37,817 nt of DNA, taken from Phoronis ovalis (Eukaryota > Phoronida > Phoronidae). Position 1 is the first letter of the stretch, and every line of letters starts with the position of its first letter. Shown here piece after piece: positions 13,301-25,300 of this stretch. The stretch spans positions 1 through 37,817 of the forward strand of contig JAOXYB010000008.1 of the NCBI GenBank assembly GCA_028565635.1, read 5' to 3'. Under the pieces are notes generated by a model that worked only from the letters and a program-made list of their open reading frames with translations, was not told the origin of the DNA and made no database searches. A program made the position numbers and the translations under genes.

Positions 13301-16300
13301 AATTTAACATTATGAAAATCGTGACTTACATTGCTAGTCAAACAAAGTCTATACACTAAGTAATTATATGCAAAAGAAAACGAGAAGAAACGTTGGAATT
13401 AGAATTTTGCTCGTGTGAATGACTGAAGGTGAAAATATTGATATGTGTAGTAATGAGATTGATTTGTAGATTAGATGTCTGAAGAATTGGGTACAAGTAA
13501 ACTGTCTTAAGAAGGCATGAGAGGCTGTTAACAAGGCCAGAGAGAACTTCACTTGATAATGTACTTGACTTGAGATATACCTTACATGTATCTATTCACT
13601 TAAAATGATCAAGACATGCCAAAATATTGTATAATAATTCCTTTTTTAACTACTCTGCAAAAGATTCAAAAAAACACTTATTCCTCGTTAAAGTAAGTTT
13701 ATAAAACGGTTGTACAGAAAATGGATTTCTTCATTTTGACACCAATAAAATTATATATTTAAATCAGAAAGAATTTCAAGGATTATTAAGTTTCTACACA
13801 TTTCGTTAAAAAAATTCTTAAGCCAATTTTATAAAATACCTATTTTTAAATTTAAGTAATAATTTACTTTTGATATCAAAGATTTAATAATCATAGATAT
13901 ATTACAAGTTTCAAATTATGCCACCAAATATTTGCTGGGGTTTCTTTAATTTACTTCATGCTGACAATTCATGCATTACATTAAACAAATTGTAAATTTG
14001 TAAATATGCAGGTTTCCATTTCTAAAATCAAGTGGTGAAAGTATTGAGAAAAAACTTCCAATGAAATTTTATTTTATGGTAGAGGTACATACAATTTTTC
14101 TGCTTAACATCCACAGCTTAAAATCAAAATTTAAAAGTTTGCCTATTCACTATAGCTATTTCATTCAACTGAAGGGCGTGAGAACAGTCTGGGCAGCCAT
14201 GAATACCACACAAAGTGAAGTTTGCAATATGATGATCGGCAAAAGATTTAATTGGTCTTGGTTTGTAGAACATTACAAGTTGAATTAACAGTTTAGATAT
14301 ATAAGGCACTCAGCACTCTAGTTGACATTATTAGATGGTGAATCTATAATGTTTTGTATGTGGAATAATAGCGACTGGATTAGATGCAAGGTTTGTAAAT
14401 CCAAATATGTTTAAAGCCTTGTCAATCTGGCACTTGAGAAGTGTGAAGCTATTGTGCCCATGTCAGGCTTGATCCTTTGGAGTGTTTGAAAGGGAGGGTT
14501 GGATAGAGAAAACAAAGCATATAGGCAAACATACAAACATACACGTATGGGCCATCATTCCATGCAAGATTGGCAGGGATAGCCAAATCCACATTAGTGT
14601 CACTCCAGAATCTCACAAATAAACACACAGTAGCTCAAGCTGCAGCGACCTCTTGACCTGTGCCATGGTAATATTGAGTCTAAGATGCTCTCAATAAGGA
14701 GGTGAGAGCTGTTCACTCAACTTGAACCAATTAATAATCCTGCAGAGAGTTGACAACAGTCAACATACTAAATTATGTGATAAAACTTAAGACAAGACTG
14801 ATGAAGGGCACTTTTTTCACCTCTCAAGTAAACTTCAATCGTCTCATACTCACTTCTGGTATTGACAATAAATTTAACTAAAGTGCATTAGGTGCACTGT
14901 CTAGCTGAATTATCAATGCAAGCCAAGATGAATATAACTAAAACAAAGATGGCATGACATTTGCATACATGTCTACGTTTACTTTAAAAATATCTTTGAA
15001 GCTTAGTTGTGCTATTGCTTTAAAGAAATGTGATAAAGAGGATTTCTTAGTAGACTCACTATATGCATACATTCAAAATATTGAAAAGGCATCATTCTGA
15101 TGAAACAAAATGGGCAAGACACATCAGCCTTTTCGCACAAATTGGACATTTTAATTACTAAAAATGATCTAATCAAAGTAGGTTTAGCTCTAGAAACTTG
15201 TACATGCGATTAAAAGCATTTGCTGTGCTTTTAGAGGAATTATTGTATTGTTCTTTCAAGAAACAGATGTTGTTCAAATTATATAAAAATTAATCGAATT
15301 CAAAGATTATATCTAAAATGTTAAGATTTACTGCAAAAATCTGATTTTCCACCGACATTTAAATCTTCCTTTCATAAATGGAAAACAGGCATATACACAC
15401 TAAAACATTTAATTATTAATATTTTCAAAATTAATTACCATGTCTGAATGAATTCTTTTTGTAATAACTACCTTTGTAAATTGCAACTTTAAGTATAGTA
15501 TTCAGGGATTTTAAAATGGAAATTTAAAATGATAATAATTGCCATCTCATAGATTTTTCATTTCCATGCTTGCATGCTTCAGCAGTAACTAGTATCCTGT
15601 GACTTTTCATCCACTAGCACTACATGTCAATCCTAATGCTACTTGTTGAAATAAACACACTTTCCAATCAACACAATGACTGCTCATTTCATTATTGGAT
15701 TGGTTAGGAGAACAAACTAGCAAACACTCCAATCATACTTGTACCTTTCCCACGAAGCAAAAATGACTATGGCATTTATTAAAGTATGTTTAAACTAGGA
15801 GTTGTCATAGTTATCTGCGCTCTAGAAAATTTCAAGAGTTTATAGTGTAACATATAATCCAAATGTAATCAACTCTAGATGTGGTCTTATTGATTACCCA
15901 ATTTGTACCAGACTCGTGAATTTAGCAGCAAACATGTAAATCAAACAGATAAATGGCTAAACAAATTTTATGTTTATTTATTTATAGCAAAATATCACTT
16001 CAGAAAAGAATCAAAATGGAAAAAAAATCCTTGGACGCAGGGGAGGAGGGATTGTTCTACTACATTCATTCAAAAGTATACTTAAAACTTGCAACAAAAG
16101 GTAAAAGTTACCCGCTCTCAACAAAGTTCGCTTCCAATTAAAGAGAAATACTATAAATAATTTTATAACAATGCAAGTGCCTCACTCTCAAATTTGTTTT
16201 TATTTAACAAATAATAGCCAAATCACATTCTTAGGGCTGTCTGCACCATTGACTACACTGCCTGTATTCAATCTGAGCGATCCTTTCATTTACTGACAAC

Positions 16301-19300
16301 TAAATCCTTACAAATCCGGATATATGTCGATGTGTGTGTTTTTTGAGCAGATTATCTGGTAATAAAACAAGAGATAAGTCAACAAAAAGCATGTAGCCAT
16401 TGGAGGAAGTACAGACAGGCAGTACTTGACGTCTGACTTTGTGTCTCCATTCATTTCCTAACCACAGACTTGGGGAGGTGACTACTGCTAACTTTTTGAA
16501 ATCTGATAATTAGAAGTTTAAACAAGGCATGTGTTTACAGGTAAATCATTTGGGGTACATAGTATATGTCAGTTATAAACAATAAATATTGTGACAAATA
16601 AAGAAAATTGTCACCAATGAATTAACTGAAAATAACAGGTTTTTTGAGAAAAAAATACAGGAATAAGAATATTTTTTCTTTTAACTACACTTACAAATCA
16701 CAATCACAGCTTTAATTAGAAATTAAGAAAATTAAGAAAAACAAATATTATATGTGAATCGAACAGCTATCGCAGTATGGATTTGAGCAATTATGCACAA
16801 TTTATTTTTTTATCAAATAAACAAACTAAACAAAAATCTTCACCTGCCCAATGACACAACAGCATTAAATTTTAATCTAACCAATTAAATTTCATTTAAT
16901 TCATGTCAAAATAAAATCCGACCACTGTCAAATATACATCTTCAACAACATGTTCTTGTTCCTTTATTTGACATATTGGTAAATAATTTAGTTAAAATAC
17001 ATCTAATGAATACTTGAGTTGACAAAGACGGACATAATCCTAGAAGAATGTCCAAGTTTCTCTAATGTTTACTTGTCATAAAAATTTATTATTTATAACA
17101 TACACACAATTATGACTTTAATGACGAGACCATAACAAATACTTATTTTCCACATAATGAATAAATTTGACAATTCTTACAAATGAATATCAATTATTCA
17201 GAATTAGTCTTATGTAACTTGAATCAACCTACTTATACCAACCACACATCATCGAACACTCATTTTACTAAGAGCAAGGTTTGCTTTTTTTGACACCTCT
17301 GCGGGGTTTTTTCATCATATAAACAAATTTGTTGAACAATATCAAAATTCAAGCAGCATACACCTTTGTGTGTGCCTCAAGCCACATTAGGACAATCAGA
17401 ATTGCTGCGTCAATAAACCAAGTTTTGAAATCAACCAATGGAAACACTTTATTTCCGGTCGAACATTTACTTTTTTTAACTCTTGTGATATATTAAGTGG
17501 GACGTGAGATGTATTTTTATGTATTTTCAAATACCCTATCAGTCATAAACTGCTTTGAATTCATTTTAGCTAAAAGCACTCAAACTGAAGCTGTCTAACT
17601 TTAAATTTGTTACCATCTTCAAGTGTTGACAAAATGGCATGTTGCACATTTGTAGAAAAGAGACAAAGAAAAGTAAACAGAAAGTTAAATATGTTACTTA
17701 ACCAAATTAATTGAAACATTTTGAATCCTTTGTCATTCTCCACATAAAGAATGGACAGTACCGTAATTTTTACAATCCAATTGGCTCAAATTTTTTTTTT
17801 TTTTTCAGCTACAATTAATATATCAGTAACAGTACAACAACAGCAAAATTAAGCAGTAAATATCAAGACAAATATCAATATTATACATGTAAAACATTTC
17901 AATTTTTTTATATTAAATTATCAACTGTTCAATTTTTTTATATTAAATTATCAACTGTGTGAAATGTGTGATGCAATGATAACTTTTAAAAATAAATAGC
18001 CAAACTGATTAGCTGAAGTATCCCGATGAAAGGGGCATTTGGAATAAATAAAGTTTCTGTGTATTGTAATAATATTAAAATATTCATACTACTAACAGAA
18101 ATTTTTTCCGAGATCAATTTCAGTTTGAGCAAATTATTCAGTATTTATGCAGTAAATGAATACAACATAAAAATATCTGGTAACATGTAAGATATATTGA
18201 GACTTAACGTTATAACAAAGGTGGAAGGAAAATCCAATTGTGACTTGAGCCTTATTCTTCTGTTTATCTTATAAGCTTAGTGAACATTACGCAAAAGAGC
18301 AAGCAAAGTCAAATTATTACATTTTATGATATAGTCTCCAAATATTGTAGCAACGAGTGTGTATTATAAATTTCATTGCATTAACATGATTCTACACAAT
18401 TAAAAACTTTACAATTATCGGAAATGAGAGTTCTTTTACACACCCTTTCCGAATAAAAGAACACTTACATTACAGTGCAAAATTCATAGGACATGTCATA
18501 AAAAGGAATCACTTTCTTTTCAGAATCTTTAAACTATCTACATGTTACTTGGGTCTTAAAGTTGTAGTATCCATTGCTAAATGAGACATTAAGGAAAAGC
18601 ACTTGTGGGATCTTATTCTTATTTGTCTGAGACACAAATATTGAAATGCTAACATTTGCTATATGCTGTAAAAATGATAAAATGTAACGTTTTTATAATT
18701 CTTATCGTAGCAATGGGTTAAATGTTATTTTAAAGACATAATTCAAAGACAATCCCATGTGAAACATGGTAGGGTACTTTTTCTTTTTATATTCAGAATT
18801 GTCCAACACACATTAAAAATGCAAAAATAACAGTAATTTGTACCAAAACGATTTACTGCCTTTTCAGAATTTTTATTGCATCAACATGTTCTTGGGTGTT
18901 AAAATCTTAGATAAAACTTATGTCAAAGGATAATTGTGCGAGTTAATGAGACGGAATCGAAGAGCACTTTTTCACACCTGTTCTGAATTGTGAGACACCC
19001 TTGAGTTAACTATTTAATACACAGCTACATTACTGACTATACAAGGTATAACAGAAACCAATCAGGACTGTTCCTTAAGAGGTTCACTACATGATCTTTA
19101 AGAGATCTGAAGTGATAGGAGATAAACAGGGGAGACTCTTAACAACATGTCATATTTTTACGGAAGACACCTGATGAATCTGTCACCTATGGGAACTAAG
19201 ACATGATAGGGCATCCAGCTAAACTGCAACAGTATCTTTATAAAAACAGTAATTAGTAATGTTTTGCACCACAACGCATTTCCCTACACTAGGAAAAAGC

Positions 19301-22300
19301 TCCTAGTATATTGTAAATTTATTTAGCCTCTAAATTAATTAACACATTTTTTTATGAACACCCAGAAGCAACTGGATCAAATGAAACCAAATCAGCTCAA
19401 CATTATTGTTTTTTCCACTTTTTGTGCTGTAATATTTTTATCATTGACTGATGTTATTTGCTATATGTATTTTTAGCTGGATGCCTTTGATTACTTCTCC
19501 ACATTATGTAACCATTATATTTAGTATCAATTTTCCTTACCTTAGTGTAGAGGAACAATTTCAATTGTTATTAGAATCACAAAATTGAACTTACCTCTAC
19601 CAGAAGGTCTCCCACTCATAAGTGGTGGAGGAACATTACCGTAAACACCACCACCTCCCTGCGGCCTATCCATTCCATGCCTAAAACAGCAGTCACATCA
19701 TAAGAGGCAAACATGGTAAACAGATTTCTCTTGAGAAGTAAGCTTAATAATGATATCTATTCTTTGTCACAAGACAAAGTTAATTGTTTACGCATTATTT
19801 AACTGAAAATCATGCTAATTACAATATTTCTTTCACATGAAAAATTGGAGCATGAAACAATTTCACTACAGAATGAAACAAACAATTGCATAGTAGGCAT
19901 GTCTTTCTTCTAAAACAAAGTTGTACAACCACATTTACAATATTTATTACAATTTGAATTTACAATAGAAGATGTGCGGGAGAAACAGCTGTGCATGCAA
20001 GCTTGCTGCACCAGACAAGTTTCACTGTATTCTCAAGCCACTAGATGGCAGAGTAGCACAGTAAATTAACCAATCAGTGCCCTCTCTTGGTGGTAGAGTA
20101 CATTACCTGTACAGAAGCTTGTGAACATGGGAAAAATACAACCTGGTGGCATCAACTGTGATTGGGTGCTTTTGCCACTTCAAAAGACTGCGTACAGGTA
20201 AAACAATAGAACAAAATTATGAAGACAAAAGCAAGAAACAATTAGGTTCTATTCATTGCTTTAAACTAGTGAGCTATAAATACAGGACCTTACCACCACC
20301 TGCAACAGAGCTATAAAAACAGCAAGCAAACCAATCAAATACTCTATTCAAGGAATGTAAAATATATCATATCTGAGCCTGGTTCATGAAATTGAAATGT
20401 TCTGATCAGATTTTAAAATGCCTGGATAAAAAGATAACTAAAACAATTCCTGAATTACTTGTTTTTTTTAAGGGTTATTCAATAAAAATTACTGCTGAAA
20501 ATAATTATAATTATAGTGGCAGGGGATATAAAAGTTAGATAAATTTTCAAATTACTTGTGACTAACTTTAAGTATGGGGAAAAGGGAATGAAAATAGAGT
20601 AAATTGGGGAGAATGAAGAAGTAAATAAATTCAGGAATCCTCCTTATAGCTATCTTTAATATGATAGCCTTAATTAATTGCAAGCACATGACTTAGGTCA
20701 GATTTGAAATAGTTTACAGTAAGTGAAAGCATCAATCAGTAGCATACAGTCTGTGTTGATTGCAAGTACCATCTGGTGACAAAAAACAAAATATTTTATG
20801 TACATTACCCTGTATGCATGGTCACTACAGCTGGGTAACTAGAGGGATTTTCAAATGTATACTATTATCAACACAGTTTTAAATATTAAATAAAAAATTG
20901 AATCGAATATATAAGAGATGAAAACAATTTTAGCCTAATATTTTTTTACAAAAATTCAATGACATATTACAGTTTACATCGACATGGAGCTTTGTTGCCA
21001 CATATAAAAGAAGCTTGTGGACATTATTTACGCAAGGCAAGTTCCAATACTAGTTCATCTGCGTAATTTTGAATTAACTTGCTTGATAATATACACTGGC
21101 TATATGACTGCACAATATGACAACAATGGTACATATCCGTATGCAAAGTGTAATACAATTATTAATGATGGCAATAGTACACATTTAGCAGAGAATGGTA
21201 TACATTTTAAAATCCTTGAAACATAATGCTACAGGAAACACACCAACACCCTAGTGCAATCAAGCAGAAAGCAGCTATAAATCCTAAAAAGAAGAACACA
21301 AAGTGAAATGTAGAGGGCTGTTTTGGCTACCTGATCATTCTCAGACCAGAACTGACATCTTTATCCAATGGATTCCTGTATCCACTGTCCCTAGTAAAAC
21401 CTAGCTGAGGTCGATACCCTCCTCTTCCCCGAAATCCGCCTCGACCTCTACCCATCTGGGCAAAGTCTTCAGGCTTTAAGGACGGAGGGGGTGGACTAAA
21501 AATAGAGGCAAACAGTACATTTATTGTTAAAAAATATCAGGCAATGTTTAACTTTTTGAGATCTTATGCATTACAATATTAAATTACTAGAATACATATT
21601 TGAGGAATACTTTCTTTTTGCTCGGCTACAAAAGACAAAAAATATTATTACCATTGCAAGGTTTATTTAACTACTATTTAGATTTTAATATACCTAATCA
21701 CAGAACTGTACATGGTTTTCCTTCTGTATTTCACTATTTGGACAAAGACGTACATGTATCAACAAAGACATACATGTATCAACACACTTTGACAGGATGC
21801 AGGATATGAAACTAATGAAAATTGTGCTTTAAAGTAAGAATTCCAAAATAAGCTATGGATGCTATATTAAAAATTACCAGGCAGACCTCAATTGTTTTGT
21901 ATCCCCTCTCCTGTAGTAATTCAAAATATCTTCATTTTTGCATAATAATCACAACTCAGCCAGTGAGAGGAATTTATGACATCCTTACCATAATTTTAAT
22001 TTTACAATCCCCATTCCAACAGTTGTAACTATTTTAGGTCCTCCCCAGTAATTTTTAATAGAATTATTTTTAATACGTTATAACGATCTGATTCTTGAAA
22101 AACACCCCAAAAAGTAACAAGGCAGTCATTATGATTAAAAACATAATTATAAGACTAAATGATACCTTACTAAATGTTTATTTTTGGCAAGTATTAATGT
22201 TCTAACAACACCATAGTTTGCAATAATTATTATTCTTTGAGATTTTGCTATGAATATTGGACTACTTACTTGGCTCCTGGCAGTATTCTCGCAGGAAACA

Positions 22301-25300
22301 AGAAACCATCTGGATACTGTGGATCCTTAAACTGAATTCTGAAATGTGTGTTTGTTAAAATGAAGCAAAAATGCAGTTCTCTAACGCGACATGTATGCTA
22401 AAATAAGGCACATACATTTCTTTTATAATACTACATAATTATATAAGGCAAATAAAAAACTTTCCTTATAGCATGTTAAAAATATTATATGGGGCATGTT
22501 ATTTTTTTGAACAAATTATAACCCCATATAAAATTCAAAATAAATATTTTTTGTCTTTAAACAAAGAACATCTCTACACATACTTAACTGTATATTAAGA
22601 ACTTGAATATTTTCAAAGTTAATTTACATACCCAATGGCATTATTACCCTCTAAATCACGACACTGTGGTAACGGAGATGGTATTGTGCTGGAAAATTAA
22701 AGTAGAGCATTGGCACAGAAGTTTGTTACAACAGAAATATTTAAAGTCTTTAAACACTACAAATTACTGTGTAGTTGTACCTCTACACAGTTTCTAAGTT
22801 TCATATGTGCACTAATACAAGCTATTTAACAGTATCTCAATACGAGTTGGAAAAAATATACACTGTAAACGTATGCAAAACGACATACAACATTGCATTA
22901 CACAGCCATATATTATAAAATGATGAAGCAATAAAAATAGCATTTTGAACATCAAATACTTAAGTACAATATTAACACAGTAATAACTGAGTACTCACTC
23001 TCCCATCATGATTGCCAATTTATCACACCACACTGAGCCCCGTATACCATGAGTTAACTTGGCATCAATTTCTACAGGCTGAAATGCATAAACAGTTATG
23101 AAAGCCATACCCTAATCTGGTTACCATAAACGTCTGCATTTCCCTACAGCTATTTGGACACATCACTTTCAATTGTTACTGTATATACAGAATACTGCTT
23201 TGTGATGTGGTAAAATGATGTTAGAAATATCTGTCGAAATGGGACATTAATGGAGGATATGGGGGTAGTGACCATGGTTCAAGGGAAATAGAATTGCCTT
23301 TTCACAAATCACAAGGAAATAACACGACCCTTTCCCGCTTCAATAATAATAGTTACTAATCATAAACAGGTTGTTGTACACAGCCTATCACACTCTACAG
23401 ATACACTCTTATGAACATAATTATACCTAACCGTCATTCGAAATGGTTAGAGCTCCAGGGATCTGCAATGCAGAGTTATTTATCCCGTGTTATTTATCAC
23501 ACTTACAGCAAAATACTGTATCTGAGACAGGCAGCAGAACTTTGTTTGTTAGTGAGGAAAGTAAAACGATTGTACCAGGTAAATTGAAATTCTTTAATAG
23601 CGAATGCCCTGGGCAGCAAAGAAAACTGACAAGCAAGGTTACCTCATTGACAATTTTTTTTAAATTCAGGAGGAATGGAGGGGTAGGAGAGAGGGTTCAA
23701 TCTCATTGTACAGAAGTACAAAAATAAAATGGCTCCTATGCACAAAATTAAAATATTGCCCTTTCACTCCTGCAGGGAAATGCAATATGGTCAGGCTTAA
23801 AAAGTTTCTAAACAAGGTACAAACCTCCAAATCTCTGCTGCCTTCATACAGAGCATCAATGAAATCTGCAGCAGGATGCCAGCGACTGACAAATAATCTG
23901 TCATCACCTCGAACATTACGACTCCCTTAAACAAGGAAAACATGTTTAGCCTGCTGTTGCTAAATATTAAACACATGAACATCTATTATGTACCTAACAG
24001 AAATGAAAATAATATAATTAGAATTAATACCTTTAAGTAAATTACATACATGGAAACAAAATCAGCTGACAATCACAGTGTTTTAATGGTAATTTTAACA
24101 TTTTTCAATCAATGATGTAAACTATTCACTTAAACAATGCTTACTTTCTTCAGGAGTCAGATCTGGGTACACCATTTCTAAGGCTGCCAGCATTCGTTTT
24201 TCATCTACAAATGGCAACAAGGCTACACCCTGCCATGCATACTTTTTTCCATTTAAGTCTATCCTGAAGTCACTTGGGTATTGGTCAATTATCGGAGATT
24301 CCTAAAATTCATATGGACAATTTTAAATTACACCAAATACCGGTTTAGGAGATAATAAATTGAATACAGAGGTCAATACAACTGATGAATTTGCATTAAG
24401 GAGACCTCGGACATATAAGTATCAGTACTATTTTTGGATAGTGAACAAATCTATAACTTCATCTCTGGACTACAAAACCAGAAGTTGAACTGTACACATG
24501 CTCAACATCTTGTCACCTGTGTCAAATTTTTGTAAGAATGTTTTTTGTGTGAGACTAGGCATGTTTCTAAATTTTCCCTGGAAAGCAATCATGGTGGAAT
24601 CAAAACACCAACTAAAGATCCAATGGGATATTTGACAGCTATTGTTTTTATCACTGAATGACAGACTTACTGGATCACACATAAGTCGCTGCCATGTTAT
24701 AGGTAGATGCTGTTTACTTCCTGCAGGAAATACTCCCATTAACTGTTCTAGGGGATTGAACTGTAAAACATGACATACAGTATTGAATACTTCAGTGTTA
24801 ATAAACTGCTAGGTGCATTTTTTAAATATAAATCTATAAATGCATACAACAAGTAAATTATAACAAAACAGTTGAAAACAAAAATGGACAACGTGTGTTG
24901 TTAGAGCACAGGATAAATGGATTCAGTTAATAAACCATTTTAAAGTGAACCTAGAAAAAACATTTACAAAATTACAAAACTTTCTATTAAATTTTGATCC
25001 ATACATTTTAAACTACAATGAACTTACAGGTCCAGTGTTCGTTTCAAAATCATTAGGTAGATCAGAAATGTTCAGAAAGTCTGATGCAAATGGAGCATAA
25101 TGATAAGGAAAATACCATTTCCATGAAGGACAGCCCTAGACAAAACAAAACGGTAAAATTAAAAATTGTTTTTAATAATCATGCAAACCAGCAGGCATTC
25201 AACGAATTTCACTAAATACCAGTAATCAGTGTCCAGGAGATATATCTGACCAGATGGTATTATTTAAGGCATTTCACTAAATACCAGTAATCAGTGTCCA

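Larger units (their letters stand above)
12049..19594 (-). other. XRN2 intron 28, about 7.5 kb
   Basis: By far the longest intron; the others are about 75 bp to 1.7 kb. It is mostly AT-rich single-copy sequence. It holds a 30-bp tandem duplication (17898-17958), a loosely duplicated block near 18400-19000 and a less AT-rich stretch at about 14385-14760 with no recognised function. No further exon, snoRNA or tRNA could be supported. Confidence 0.7.

Noticed and set aside
14385-14760. Less AT-rich stretch in intron 28, considered as SINE or hidden exon
   Set aside because: No tRNA-like A and B boxes, no consistent open frame with splice sites. It remains plain intron for now.
17281-17315. Terminator-like CACCTCTGCGGGG followed by T run
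   Set aside because: Intrinsic terminators are not meaningful in this nuclear intron, and no stable stem is present.
17198-17320. C box-like (ATGATGA) and D box-like (CTGA) pair on the minus strand, possible intronic snoRNA
   Set aside because: Spacing is too long and no terminal stem can be formed.
23443-23727. 94-aa plus-strand open frame within intron 22 of XRN2
   Set aside because: No recognisable domain, no splice or start context, and antisense to a confirmed gene.
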